From: Sporodiniella umbellata
Lineage: Eukaryota > Mucoromycota > Mucoromycetes > Mucorales > Rhizopodaceae
NCBI GenBank assembly: GCA_025677835.1
Contig: JAIXMR010000111.1
Coordinates: 30,385 to 94,384, forward strand
Direction of reading: 5' to 3'
DNA length: 64,000 nt
Shown here: positions 21,365 through 33,037 of the stretch, piece after piece
Layout: the number at the start of each line of letters is the position of its first letter
Numbering within the stretch: the stretch's first letter is position 1
Position numbers and translations under genes: made by a program
Notes under the pieces: generated by a model
Told to the model about the DNA's origin: nothing
What the model saw: the letters and a program-made list of their open reading frames with translations, nothing else
The model's database searches: none

Positions 21365-23684
21365 CTATTTGTTCTTGCTAGCTTGATCCTTCTTGTATTG
21401 TTGAATAAGCTCTTCCTGTACATTGTGAGGTACGGCTTGGTGGTTCTTGTATTCCATAGAGAACTCACCCTTACCTTGGGTGGCAGATCTCAACTCGGTA
21501 GAATAACCAAACATATCATTAAGAGGAACATCAGCAGTAACCTCAAAGTAGTCTTCCTGAATTTCGGTATCGACAATAGTACCCTTACGCTTGTTCAAAC
21601 CGCCAATTACTGTACCTTGGAATTCAATAGGAGCAGTAATAGCAACATTCATGATGGGTTCTAAAATAGCAGGCTTAGCCTTAGCAAAAGCATCTTGGAA
21701 AGCGTTCTTGGTAGCGATACGGAAAGCCAATTCGCTAGAATCGACAGCGTGGGCAGCACCATCTTCCAAAACCATACGTACACCGTTAACAGGGTGACCA
21801 ATCAAAGGACCCTTCTCAAGACCGTCGTTGAAACCCTTTTCACAAGCAGGAATGAAGTTAGTAGGAATGTTTCCACCAATAACACGGTTATCAAAGGCAA
21901 TATCTTTTCCAGTTTCTTCATCACGTTCCATAGGCTCTAACATACCCATGACACGACCAAATTGACCAGCGCCACCAGATTGCTTCTTGTGAGTGTAGTT
22001 GAATTTGGCGGCTTGAGTGATGGTTTCACGGAAAGCAACACGAGGTTTGCCAGTTAAGCATTCGACACTGTATTCACGCTTCATACGTTCAACGTAGATT
22101 TGCAAGTGAAGCTCGCCCATACCAGAAATAATAGTTTCCTTGGATTCGCTATCAACGTGTACGCGGAATGTAGGATCTTCCTTTTGGAAACGGTTGAGGG
22201 CCTTGGAGAAATTAGGGGATTCCTTACCCTTGGGAGTCAAGGAAAGAGAGATTACAGGTTCAGGGACAAACATGGAAGTCATGGTGTATTGCAACGATCC
22301 GTCGGTGAAGGTATCACCACTAGCACAATCCACACCAAACATAGCACCGATTTCACCAGCGCCAAGCTCGTCTACATCTTCCATATCAGCAGCATGCATA
22401 CGCACTAAACGAGGTACCTTGATCTTTTTACCAGTCTTTACATTTGTAATGAAAGAACCCTTCTTTAAAGAACCTTGATAAATACGCATGTAAGTCAGTT
22501 GTCCATAACGACCTTCTTCCAACTTGAAAGCAAGACCGACAAAGGGGTTATCAGAAAAAGGCTTGAGATCCACCTTTTGTTCATCATTTAAAACGTCCAA
22601 AGCAGTGTTAGTGACCTCAGTAGGGTTAGGCAAGTAGTTAATAACGGCATCCAAAAGAGGTTGTACAGCTGTGTTCTTGAAGGCAGAACCCATCAAGACA
22701 GGAGTAAACTTGAGCGAAATAGTGGCACGGCGAATAGCAGCAGCAAACTGTTCAGCAGTAGGGATTTCTTCTAACAAATAAATATCGGCAATTTCATCGT
22801 CGACGTTAGCCAGTTGTTCAATCAGTTCGTGACGCTTTTCAGTAGCCAAAGGCATCAATTCTTCGGGGATATCACGTTCGCTTAAAGTTTCACCACTTTC
22901 GCCTTCATTGTAGTAGGCCTTCCATTTGACCAGATCAACAACACCGGTGAATTGGTCTTCAGCGCCAATAGGAATTTGAATAGCAGCAGCAGTCAACTTG
23001 AGTTTTTGACGAAGTTGATCAATAATACGGAAAGGGTTAGAACCAGGACGATCCATTTTGTTAATAAAAGAAATACGAGGGACATTGTAACGACGCATTT
23101 GACGATCGACAGTAATCGTTTGCGATTGTACACCAGAAACAGAACATAAAATCATGACAGCACCATCCAACACACGAAGAGCACGTTCAACTTCAATTGT
23201 GAAGTCGACGTGACCAGGTGTATCAATAATATTGATGTTGTTATCACCCCAACTAGCATAAGTAGCAGCCGATTGGATAGTGATACCTTTTTCTCTTTCT
23301 AAATCCATAGAGTCCATCTTAGCTCCCACACCGTCTCGTCCACGAACATCGTGGATTTCCTTGATGCGGCCGGTGTAGTAAAGAATACGCTCTGTACAAG
23401 TTGTCTTGCCAGAGTCAATATGTGCTGAGATACCAATATTACGAAGCTTTCCCAAACGGCCCTAATTAAACAAAGTGTTATATATAAATTTTTATTTTTT
23501 GACTATTTGACATTCCAATAAAAGAAAAACTTACAAGATCTTGAGAGTCGGTAGATTGGAAGCGACGGTTCAACCCAATAGGTAGTAACGAAAGCGTACT
23601 GCTTGATGTTTCCATCAAACCAGCCGCTGCTCGAATACTTGCTTTCCCAGACAGCCCACCAAGTAGGGACCGAGCAAAGAACAT
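21365..23684 (-). CDS. MEF1: Mitochondrial elongation factor G (MEF1/GFM1)
   Basis: Translocase GTPase of mitochondrial protein synthesis. Exons 23684-23535 and 23461-21365 give 748 residues. Exon 1 encodes a basic, Ser/Ala-rich presequence ([20 protein letters not shown]) and exon 2 the whole EF-G body: G1 [10 protein letters not shown]2 [12 protein letters not shown]3 DTPGHVDF, G4 NKMDR, domain [15 protein letters not shown], domain [21 protein letters not shown] and domain [11 protein letters not shown]. The presequence and the family-typical [19 protein letters not shown] separate it from bacterial-type contamination and from MEF2 (GFM2). Codons are biased toward abundant-tRNA choices compared with neighbours, as expected for a strongly expressed gene. 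Confidence 0.97.
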
Positions 23685-23937
23685 TCTGCAACTGTTTGAA
23701 AAAAAAAAAAAAAAAAAAGGAAAAAAAAAGTTTTGACCCTTGTTCCTTGACAGCTGGAAAAAAAAAAATGTCGGAGTGGCTGGGATCACATTGAGCTGCT
23801 ATTGGTAGTACTTTTTAACGCATATCATGGATTTGAGATTTACAGACTGTTTGTTCAGTATAAAAATAAGACGGTTGTAGGAGAGAATTCAAAGCTTTTT
23901 TTCAGTTATCCTAAGCAAAAGTTAAACTTAGCTGGAT

Positions 23938-23970
<33 letters not shown>

Positions 23971-24077
23971 GCTTTTGGTTCAGGTACTGAAAAAAGAAAA
24001 AGATATATATAAAAAAAAGCTATAACCAAGCGTTTGAGATTAAGAGTACTATTGTATTTATTAGAGAATGATTACTA
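23685..24077. other. Spacer MEF1/ERG3 with poly-A and (TA)n runs
   Basis: Contains an interrupted A-rich run (about 23700-23768) just upstream of the MEF1 start and a perfect alternating TA run of about 28 bases (about 23943-23971). No coding signal beyond low-complexity ORFs. Confidence 0.65.
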
Positions 24078-25149
24078 CTATTTAATTTTTCCTTCGATTG
24101 TATTAGCGTCGTAAGCTTGGCGGGCCATGATTTTTTGATCCACTCGAAGCGTTTTATCGTATTGTTCATTTGTAGGCTGACGGTGAGAATCACCGAGACG
24201 GTCCCAAAATGTGAAATATTGGCCATAATTGTAATTGAAATAAACATGGTGAACAAAATGATGCGCACTGGTATTGATGATAGATGAATGAGAAATAAAC
24301 TCGCCTAAACTTTGTTAGATAATAAAAAGACTGGGAGCACTTACCATCGTGAATCATAATTGTCCACAGAGTGACAAATCCAAAGAGCCCCAAATACAAG
24401 TATTTATGCATTGGAAAAGCAAATACATAAAGGTGGTAAGGAAGTGACTGAAGGAATCCATCACAAGGATTAAAGGCATATGCTGCAAAAGGAGTTGGGA
24501 TCACCCATTTATGGTGGAGCTAAAGGAAGCCGTTTTGGTATCAAGCATACTTCAAACAAAGCACTTACCTTATGCAAATGTTTATACACTTTAGGATGGT
24601 GCATCCATCGGTGAAACCAGTAGATACCGCCGTCTGTGAAGAATAAAAAGGAGGGTATAGAAGCAAGTAAATAGAACCAGTCAAAAGCCGTCTCTGGTAC
24701 ACCATCATATAGCTTTGAATAGCCAAATATTTCTGCAGAAAAGAAGGGCAAAGTAAGCACTACAGTACAAAAAAAAAAGGCGCTGTGTTATTGAATACAT
24801 TCACTTAGGATATACTATTTGGAAATATAATGTGTCACCTACAACTCATCCAGGGGATGGCGCTTAAGGCACACTCAATCTCCATTCGCACTTGGTTCTT
24901 CAAGAACTTGGGATGTTTCATATAATCGTGATCGAATACAAGGTAGTAAGAGGCAGTTGAAGTGGCTAAATAGAGTAGATAGGCAAAAGACATAGTCACT
25001 AAATACACTGACAAATTGACCCGCCAAAAATCATCGTGTGGCCAAGAAGACACGATACTTCCAGTTATATTCTGTGTGTGCGCAGGCCAAATCTTGGCGT
25101 AGAGTGTATCAAACACCCATTCATCTGAATAGTGTAGGACAGTATCCAT
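24078..25149 (-). CDS. ERG3: C-5 sterol desaturase (ERG3)
   Basis: ER di-iron enzyme introducing the C-5 double bond in ergosterol synthesis (family knowledge). Exons 25149-24843, 24759-24569, 24519-24345 and 24304-24078 give 299 residues. The three histidine clusters of the fatty-acid-hydroxylase superfamily are all present: HRWMHH, KHLHKLHHKW (rejoined by splicing) and [16 protein letters not shown]. Hydrophobic helices precede them. [20 protein letters not shown] between clusters two and three is characteristic of sterol C-5 desaturases rather than ERG25. All metal-binding histidines I can check are intact, so the enzyme should be active. Confidence 0.93.
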
Positions 25150-26513
25150 GGAGAAAAACCAGAGAGAATAAGGGAGAAGTGTCCTTTTATTCTCTCCCCT
25201 TCACCTCATTTCTTGAAACTCAGATGCTTCGGGAAAATATTAAACGTTTTTCTGTATGTCAGTCCGTTAGATCACACCATAACTTTTCGCGTGAAATGGC
25301 TCGATTATTTTGTTACTATTGAAGATTCAATTGAATAGTTCTTTAATTGACAGGTTCTTATATTCTTAAAAGCAAACAAAACGTTTTTTTTTTTTTTTCA
25401 TGCTTTTTTTCAAAAATGCCAACACGAAAACTTTGGCTAACAAAACCACGCCACAAACTTTCTATCAAAAGGTGTCAAACATCTAACTTGGAACAAAAAA
25501 AAAATAGTCTATAATACAGGTTACACTTGAAAGGACAAAAAAAACTATGTATATGTTACCAAAGATGGCTTGGCATAGCGCTTTCTCTAGATACTGGACT
25601 CCTGATGAATGGTTTTGAGTCTTTCAAATAAGCTATAATCGTTTTTGTATATATATTTAATAAAAAAAAAAAATCTGAGACGCATGTGTAAACTTTTGGC
25701 GGTAGTGTTATATACAGACCGCTTACAGTCAACTTACTGTACTTCTTTTGAGACATACGTTTATTTTTCTAGATAAAGTTTCGACACACTTTTAAGCCGA
25801 AACGTTGCCAAATCAACCGTATATTAGTAAAGCGGTCTATAGTGTTTATTCAGTGCACAAACTAAAGTTGTTGTAGATCGGCAACTTTTTTTCAAGTGGA
25901 TTCTTGAGTGCCAAACGTTATTTTGACCAGTATATCAGCGATAAATAGAATTTCTTTGTAACGATACTTGATTTTGAATTTTTACACATTATAAAGCATT
26001 ATGATAGTTTCATAAAACAAGGTCGATCTACATAAATGGATCGGTTTAAACAACACGCTTTTGTCAAGTTATAAGTAAAGAAAGCCATTTTATAAAGTAC
26101 CAGTGTTAAAAAGAGAGTAACTGGTGTATTTTTTTTTTTTTTTTTTTTTTGATAACAAAGGATACAGTTCTTGAAAAGTACGGAGTGAAAAGCAATCCAC
26201 AACTTGTGTAACTCGAACCCCAATACATATCAATCCAATTCGTTTAGATAGAGCAGGCAGCAACACGAGAACAATGTGAGATTTGACGCCCCTAGTAAAT
26301 GGGTCTACTTTCGATATTTATATATAAAGGAAGAATCTGATACATTACTGACAATAGTTACTGTTATTTTGAATTGAGCTACTCGATTTTTTTTTTTTTT
26401 TGTTCATTGGGCAAAGTGTGTCCAATGAAATTGTTTTTAGATGAGAACTCTTTTTTCCAAAAAAAACAAAAATTAGCTTTTTCTTTTCTCTTTTTTTCTT
26501 TTCTTTGACGAGT
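25150..26513. other. Divergent spacer between ERG3 and the MOSC gene
   Basis: About 1.36 kb, AT-rich, with T-runs at about 25384-25399, 26131-26150 and 26390-26401. No exon with coding character found. It must carry both promoters; a (TA)-rich patch with TATATATAAAGG about 200 bases upstream of the MOSC ATG could serve as TATA box. Confidence 0.55.
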
Positions 26514-27649
26514 ATGCCTTCGCCATCAGAATTTAAAGTGGAGAATATCCATATCTTTCCTATAAAATCATGTCATTCTGTTGAGGTAAAAGAGATCAAC
26601 GTTGGAAAGTTAGGTCTTGAAAACGATAGAAGATTCATGTTGGTTGATGAGGAAACAAATAAATTTATCACACAAAGGTACCTCCGAAGGAAATAGAGAG
26701 GCACAATCACTCACTTGTGTTTGAACCTTTAGAAAATATGCTTCGCTCTCTCTTTTGCGGCCTAGGATAGATCTCGAGAAAAAACAGTTGATCTTGACAG
26801 CCGAAGGTCAATCTCCACTCGAGCTTCCTTTACACCCCGAACAGGCTTTAGAAAAGCGAACGGTTAAGCTGTGGAAAGATACGCTGGTTACCTCTGATCT
26901 TGGACAGACAGCTGCAGATTGGGTTTTTGAATTCTTAAGCTTGCATCGATTACATGATCAGGAAAACAACCACAACGTCAACGATCCTGTAAAAGAATCG
27001 GACCCAATCCCACGCGCCCGGTTGGTGACACTGGATGAATCCCTTTTGAACTATTCAAGACCAGCCCATGCCAAACTGCCTGGGGTTCACTCCCCTTTCT
27101 CTGATTGGTCGCCGGTTTCCTTTGGATGTTTGTCAAGCTTAGAAAAGCTGAACGAGGGTCTGATCGCATACGGTGGCGAACGTATTCCAATGACTCGCTT
27201 CAGAAATAACATTACGATTTCTGGCACTATTCCTTGGGAAGAAGATCATTGGCTGATCGCAAGGTAAAACAAGTTTATCCGCAAAAATCTCCAACTTCTT
27301 TTTGCGTAGTATTGGCGAAGCTACTTTTTATGTTGTTCAACCTATTGCGCGTTGTACAAGTAAGACATCTATCACTTGAGCATTGTGTTTGACATTTGTT
27401 TTACTCTGACTAGTGCCTGGTATCAATCAAGACACTGGCAAGAAAGATTCTTGGAACGGTCCAACTGACTATTTGAAGCAAGTACGTCAGTTCAAAGAAG
27501 AACCTGGGCAAGGTCAATTTTGTTGCGATGTTGTACCATTGACTTATGGAAAGATAAGCGTTGGTGATACAGTACGCATCTTGGAACGTATACCCAAAGA
27601 TCAACAACAATATCCTATTGCGCCACCCAACAAGGTTGTGGCTATCTAA
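26514..27649 (+). CDS. MOSC-domain molybdenum protein (mARC-like)
   Basis: Exons 26514-26677, 26733-27263, 27310-27359 and 27414-27649 give 326 residues. The N-terminal beta-barrel starts VENIHIFPIKSCHSVEVKEI and continues LGLENDRRFMLVDE, both typical of the MOSC_N domain. The MOSC domain follows, with RARLVTLDESLLNY, MTRFRNNITISGTIPWEEDHW and, near the end, GQFCCDVVPL, which places a cysteine where mARC enzymes bind the molybdenum cofactor. By family, it should reduce N-hydroxylated substrates with cytochrome b5 and its reductase. No mitochondrial presequence is obvious. An ATG is taken at 26514; the frame is open only three codons upstream. Confidence 0.88.
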
Positions 27650-28197
27650 TTCCTTTTTTTTTTTTTTTTTTTTGTATTCAAAGTAAATATGCATGTCGTT
27701 TTATAACAGGTGTTGTTTTTCTTGTCAAAAAAAAAAAAACTTTTCCTGTGTTGATCTATAACCGAGCTGTCATTCTTTTTTTTTTTTTCTCAATATCAAG
27801 TCAGCAACCAGAAACCATTGTGCGATAAAAACCAAGAGCAGCAATGACAAATCAACTTTGTCATCTATTGAACTATTTTCCCGACACCAACCTCGGCTAT
27901 AGAGAAAACAGAAAAAGGAGGCAGAAAATAATAATAAAAAAAAAAAAAAAAATAGAAAGTGAAAAGGGAAATGTTGACACGTTTTTTGATACTTGGATAG
28001 CATTCAATGGCTTTGATTGTAGTAATGTGTTGTTTGAAAGGAAAGCTTTCTAAAGAAATTACGACACTTGGTATCGGAACGTCCAAAAGCTTTTTTTTTT
28101 TTTTTTTCGGGTAGTAGTCTTGTATATAAACAACAGCTTTATTTTTATTTTCCTATTTCTTTTCTCTCTTCCCCATCCTTCTTTTGCATCTGGCGGT
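27650..28197. other. Spacer between MOSC gene and secreted-protein gene
   Basis: Dominated by A- and T-runs (27656-27673, 27778-27789, 27937-27952, 28093-28108). ORFs here are low-complexity. A TATATAAA at about 28121 lies 75 bases before the next ATG and is a plausible TATA box. Confidence 0.55.
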
Positions 28198-28918
28198 ATG
28201 AAAGTTTTCTTGATTCTTCTATGTCTGACAATGGTCTTTTCTCTACCGTTGCAAACAAGCTTCAAGACATTCCAAGTGACGCGTCTTGCCAAAGAGGAGG
28301 AGTCTTACAATGATGCTATTGAACACTTCCAAAACGTAGTGGATGTTATTCTTTCCTCTGAAAGTGAGGACACCCTCATTAACCTGAGCCACATTCCTAA
28401 AGCTGTCATGGATGAAACGCTCGACATACAAGCTTATGCATTGGGTCTTTATCCCTTAAGCGGTAAGGAGTGTTTCCGTAAGCAAAAACGATGACTTACC
28501 CTTTAACATAGATTTACAAAAAAACAAAATGCCTGCTATTATTGGTAAAAACATTCAAGCTATGCACTTGAAAATCTATGAATCCATATTGCCTACCGTT
28601 GACCAAGCCTGGCCTGCCATTCAAAAAGAAAGCCAACCACTGTCCTCTTTGAATGGCATTGTGGCACACGCGCTAATAAACCATATTGACAGCTATGATC
28701 TACTCGCCACGGTCAAACAGGATCTGGAACAAGTGGGTTCTGGCTCTCGCCGTGCCTGGTGGAAGCCATGGCGACTACCGAGAGATAACAGTATCGATCT
28801 GTTGACTGAGTTTGTTGCAAACGTCAAAACAAGTCTCTTACTTGAGCTCCATGCTCAGCTCGCGGATCTTCTGACACGGGTACAAATTGAGGAAGACTTT
28901 ATTGACTGTGCCCTCTAA
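28198..28918 (+). CDS. Small predicted secreted protein, unknown function
   Basis: Exons 28198-28462 and 28512-28918 give 223 residues. A strong signal peptide (MKVFLILLCLTMVFSLPLQT) is followed by a mainly helical, acidic protein. It has few cysteines (one visible, four residues from the end), a conspicuous RRAWWKPWRLPRDN patch in the second half, and no transmembrane helix after the signal. I recognise no family. The intron is supported by GTAAGGAG and TTTAACATAG and keeps the frame; both exons have good codon character. An extracellular or vacuolar role is inferred from the signal peptide only. Confidence 0.72.
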
Positions 28919-29211
28919 AAAAAAAAAAAAAAAAAAAAGCCATCCACTTGACTGTACATACATGCTCTACCCCTTCTTTTTCCCCCTCTTTCTCTTAATT
29001 TTTCCCTTTTGTTTTTATACAAAATAAACAATTTGTACATAACCATTAAAGTCTTTGTTGGTAGTAGAGAAAACGTCATGAAAAATGCATTTTCCTTTTT
29101 TGGTTTTTTAAAAACGCTTTTATGACATAAAAAAAAAAAAAAAAAGACCCGCTTCTTGAAAGACTTTCTTTATTTTTTATTTTTACCTGTTAGAAAAAAA
29201 AGTAGAATTCA

Positions 29212-29949
29212 ATGTCATTTGGTATTGAACTCAAGGTATCAGTTTTAAATGACAAAAATAATAATATAGAAAAAGGACCTCTTTTCTATCTTGCTGTTTT
29301 TATTTGATCGGAACTTATCCTAACCAACGAAAAGGAACAAGTTCCAGCTATACTTGACTATGTAGGTCAAGGAATCACCTCGCTTTCTCAATTTCGACTT
29401 TTTATCAAAGAAAAAAGTCATCTTGACCGAGAATATGCACAAAAGCTAGAGAATCTGACCAAGAAGCATAAACCAAGTAAAAAAGACCATGGCGAGGACA
29501 TGACCGAAGGGTAAGGACAGAGAGAGAGAGAGAGAGAGAAATTGATGAATTTTACTATCAAAGAACGACCTATGCTGTTTGGACGCAGTTTTTGGAGCAA
29601 ACTTCCTTTATTGCCAAGAATCGATTGGGTGTTGCCGACCAGTTGCATCAGGTGGCAGAGACATTGAGAGAGATCAATAACAGAAAGGAAGAAGGGAGAA
29701 AGAAGGTATGTTCATTGACTGTATTCGGGGAGGGGAGTATCCATTGAACCGGTCACGATAGCATACAACGTTCTATCAAAAACTCAAGCAAGAACGAGAC
29801 AAGACTTATTCCGAAAAAGATCGCGCTAAACAAGTGTATGATGAAGCCTGTGTAGAGATTGAAAATCTCAAGTCAAAGTTGAACAAAACAAGCGATCCAG
29901 ACAAAGTACAAAAACAACTCGAGACGGCTTATATGGAATGCGACAACAA

Positions 29950-29999
<50 letters not shown>

Positions 30000-31540
30000 A
30001 ATATATAGAGTGAAAGCAGTCCGATTGATCCTTAAAGAGTAGAATATGTATTTGCTCTCTTTGAGTGTAGCCAATGCAGAAAGAACCAAATACTTTGATC
30101 AAGATCTACCCTTGTTGGCTGATGTAATAAAAAAAAAAGGGGGCTTATTGTAGAAAGAGAAACTCATTGTATACATAGCAACTGCAAGCTTTAGATGCTG
30201 AGCGTATTGAATGCTTACAATCCACATTAAAACAGTCTATTTCAGTAGAGCACAACTCAGCAGCCATTGTCAAACAATGTCATGACGATACCGAACATTT
30301 TATTGATAGTATGAATCCCCTTGTAGAAGCCGAACGGTTTGCACAAAGAACGGTCGATTTGGAAGCTACCGAACGTAATTTGGCATTTCAGTTTATGCCA
30401 TGGAACGGTGGAGCCAATGCGTCGGAAACGATTATTGATAGAGTAAAACAAAAGGGGGGGGGAAAGGGGGGAGGATGCTAAGCAAGTGTATAGGATGCTC
30501 GCCTGGTAGTCAATGACGCTGCCGTCATTTTTTTAAACAACAAGTTACTCAAGGATAGAAAAAGACTGACGCTGTTGACACAAGAAATAGCACAAAAAGC
30601 ATCCGAAGCCAGTGGATTAGAAGCGGAGATTGCATCGAATAAGACCACGGCAGAGTATGACAAGTCAAAAGAAAAGTGGTTGGATACCTTGAGGGAATGG
30701 ACTTTGCTCTCTACTGATCAAGCCAAAGTGAAGAGTGAAGTGGATCTTATTGTGGATCAGATTGGGGATGATGGTTTAAGAGCCATGAACCATGATTTCA
30801 AGTCATCTTCGTTTACTATACCTACTACCTGTGATTATTGTGCCAATACTATCTGGGGTCTATCCAACAAAGGCTTGACGTGCAAAGGTAACAATTGAGA
30901 ATAGAGAGAGAGAGAGAGAGAGAGCTTGACCTGTATTTTATTTTATTTTTTCTTAATAGCGTGTGGGTTCAACTGCCATGCTAAATGTGAAATGAAGGTA
31001 GCACCCAACTGCAGTAAAGTGAAAGGCCAAGTCAATCCCCAGCCGGTATCTTCTCTCAGTCGATCTCAAAGCAAGTCTACCTTCAACGATTCTGGCTCGT
31101 TATCCCAAGCCAGTGTTGCTCCTTCTGAAGCCTCGTTCTCCTCCATGGTGCCTCAAGCGCCCTCGTCTCCGATGGTGATGCCTGAGCCTGCGGTATCGCG
31201 GGCCCCGATCGAAGATACCTGCTGTCTCTACAGCTATGAAGCCCAGAGCCCGGACGAACTGAGCATCCGTGAAGGAGAGATGTTGACGATGGTTGAACCG
31301 GATGATGGGTCTGGCTGGGTTAAGGTCGGCCGTGGCCCTACCACCGGTCTTGTGCCTGCAAGCTATATTCAGCCTTTGCATGTCGTTACTGCTATTTACG
31401 ATTATACGACCGACAATCCAGAAGAACTAGAGTTACATGAAGGCGATCATATCCAAGTCATCAAACAGGATGATTCTGGTTGGTGGGAAGGAAAACTCAA
31501 TGGCAAGGTGGGTGTATTCCCTGCAAACTATGTACAATAA
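29212..31540 (+). CDS. BZZ1: BZZ1-type F-BAR, C1 and double SH3 protein
   Basis: Actin and membrane-remodelling adaptor of endocytosis that works with Las17/WASP (family knowledge). Eight exons: 29212-29235, 29335-29510, 29564-29705, 29762-29953, 30043-30123, 30179-30442, 30494-30887 and 30960-31540, giving 617 residues. Seen in order: F-BAR (MSFGIELK, then LREINNRKEEGRKK and long coiled coil), a second coiled coil, a C1 zinc finger (HDFKSSSFTIPTTCDYC...CKACGFNCHAKCEMKVAPNC) split by an intron, a Ser/Pro linker, then two SH3 domains (YSYEAQSPDELSIREGEM and IYDYTTDNPEELELHEGD). The 24-base first exon is inferred because it supplies the conserved N-terminal MSFG(x)ELK. Intron 4 starts GT followed by about 44 T. 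Introns 2 and 7 contain (GA)n runs. Confidence 0.93.
29955..29998. repeat. Poly-T run of about 44 in BZZ1 intron 4
   Basis: The homopolymer begins at the base after the 5' splice-site G, so the donor reads GTTTTTT. It is one of the three longest homopolymers in the window. Confidence 0.85.
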
Positions 31541-31692
31541 TAATCCAAAAAAAAAAAAAAAAAAAAAAAAAAATCCAAAAAAAAAAAAAAAACAGACACG
31601 GTTTTCTTTGTTTTGACTTGCTTTTTTGGTGTCGCCTTTTTATTTTATTATTTTTTTTTTTTTTTTTTTTTTTTCTTTGTTTGATTACCAAC

Positions 31693-31959
31693 ATGCCAAA
31701 AGCTGTAGTGGATAGAACCTTAAGTGAAAAGAAACCTAAATTTCAACAAACAACGTATGAATTCAAGTTTTTTTTTTTTTTTTTTTTTTTTGACTGCAAA
31801 GTGTGTTGATATATGGAAGAGTAGTTTAAATTTCTTTGTGACTAAAAAAGAAACATCTGAACGTTCACCTGAGGCAGTATCTTTCCAAAAGAAAAAAGCG
31901 GTATGAAAAAAGGTTTGTTTTATTGATTGATTGATTGTTATTAGGTCAATGAAGAGTAA
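31693..31959 (+). CDS. 51-residue basic protein with PIP-box-like motif
   Basis: Three exons, 31693-31754, 31822-31900 and 31945-31959, give 51 residues: MPKAVVDRTLSEKKPKFQQT continuing TSLNFFVTKK. Intron 1 (GTATGA...GAAGAG, containing about 23 T) and intron 2 (GTATGA...TTATTAG) both keep the frame, and no other junction does. QTTSLNFF has glutamine and two phenylalanines in the spacing of a PCNA-interacting PIP box (Q-x5-FF), but the aliphatic residue sits one position late. Basic residues follow, as in PIP degrons. The protein otherwise looks disordered. Gene reality depends on the splicing being right; I recognise no named homologue. Confidence 0.5.
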
Positions 31960-32011
31960 GCGAATAGAGAATGGACGATTAACCCTGTGCTGATATCCGT
32001 GTAGTGTTGTC

Positions 32012-33037
32012 ATGCCGCCACCGAAGCTTTCACCGATCGATTTGTTATATAGCGAACAAGAATTATGGAATCGACTTGCGATCCGAGAGTTTATTTTTCG
32101 GTTTGGACATTTGTATGGGTTGGATGGGTGTACGTTAGGACCACTTCAGAATGCGCAGGGCGATTGGCGGTTGCAACGACTGGGAGGTCCCTTGCTATGG
32201 ACGTGTTTGAGGCGAGTGACGACAGGCGTGTTTGATGATCTTCCAAAGGCTACAGTAGAAGGAGCGCGTGCGTTGACGAGACGGTGGATGGACGAGCATG
32301 CGCTTGATCAGATCTACGACAGTACTGGGGAACAACAAGAAGCGTTTCTGTCGATTCTGCAGCAGGAGGGAATGACGCGGGATCGATGGAGAGATGTGGC
32401 AAGATGGATTGGATGCGAGGGAAACGAAGTGGCGACGTTGTTAAGCGTACTAGAGTTGATGTTGCTTGAACAAGATGCGCGACAGAGCTTTGCAGGTACC
32501 AAAGAGTCGCACCGACAAGAGTTTAAGGAATACTCAAAAGAAGAAACCAAGAAAAAGAACCAGCGACAGAAGCTGATGAACAAGATGCACCAGCTACAGT
32601 CTTTAGGAAAAGAGTGGCTGTCGGTGAAAGAAGAACTGGAGGCGATTGAGACTGAGATCCGAGACGACTGCACTCGATTTCACACTCGACAGTTGGCACA
32701 CACCCGGCATGCGATGAAGAGCAGTAAACGGATGCAATGCGCTGGGCAGGATCGTCTGGGCAATATGTATTGGATCTTTAGCGATCTTTTAGAACAAGCA
32801 TGCCGAAACTCTGAGCCTCATTGGGCCTTTGGTATTATCGTGATCGGGCCAGGCTACGGTGAAAACCAAGTGAGGTGGTGGGCGGTCGAGGGTAGAAAGG
32901 AAATGGAAAAACTAAGCCGATGGCTAAAATGGCATCACGATCAAGACATCAAGCCTCTGGTGGATTTGATACAGCAACGCATAGATTACCTGTACTCGCT
33001 CGAGTGGTCTGTTTACGGTCAAGGCTTTTTTTCTTAA
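32012..33037 (+). CDS. DDT/WHIM-domain chromatin-remodelling accessory protein
   Basis: Intronless, 341 residues. The N-terminal LLYSEQELWNRLAIREFIFR plus FGHLYGL is DDT-like (helical, binds remodeller subunits). A long charged coiled coil (residues about 165-215) follows. SKRMQCAGQDRLGNMYWIFS is the WHIM2/WSD signature, in which a 'xDRxGNxYW' core contacts ISWI-type ATPases and linker DNA. The C-terminus ends with a hydrophobic YLYSLEWSVYGQGFF. By family this is a non-catalytic subunit similar to Itc1/Ioc-type or WSTF-like proteins, though it lacks PHD and bromodomains. Coding DNA is noticeably richer in G+C than genes to its left. Confidence 0.72.
   Translation: MPPPKLSPIDLLYSEQELWNRLAIREFIFRFGHLYGLDGCTLGPLQNAQGDWRLQRLGGPLLWTCLRRVTTGVFDDLPKATVEGARALTRRWMDEHALDQIYDSTGEQQEAFLSILQQEGMTRDRWRDVARWIGCEGNEVATLLSVLELMLLEQDARQSFAGTKESHRQEFKEYSKEETKKKNQRQKLMNKMHQLQSLGKEWLSVKEELEAIETEIRDDCTRFHTRQLAHTRHAMKSSKRMQCAGQDRLGNMYWIFSDLLEQACRNSEPHWAFGIIVIGPGYGENQVRWWAVEGRKEMEKLSRWLKWHHDQDIKPLVDLIQQRIDYLYSLEWSVYGQGFFS

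Noticed and set aside
22100..22478. Overlapping plus-strand ORFs inside the EF-G gene
   Set aside because: Shadows of the highly biased MEF1 coding sequence.
26505..26513. Upstream start TTG-ACG-AGT for the MOSC gene
   Set aside because: Non-ATG start; the first ATG at 26514 is in frame and fits the family N-terminus.
31480..31809. 109-codon ORF over poly-A and poly-T runs
   Set aside because: Translation is Lys and Phe homopolymers joined to the end of BZZ1 in another frame.
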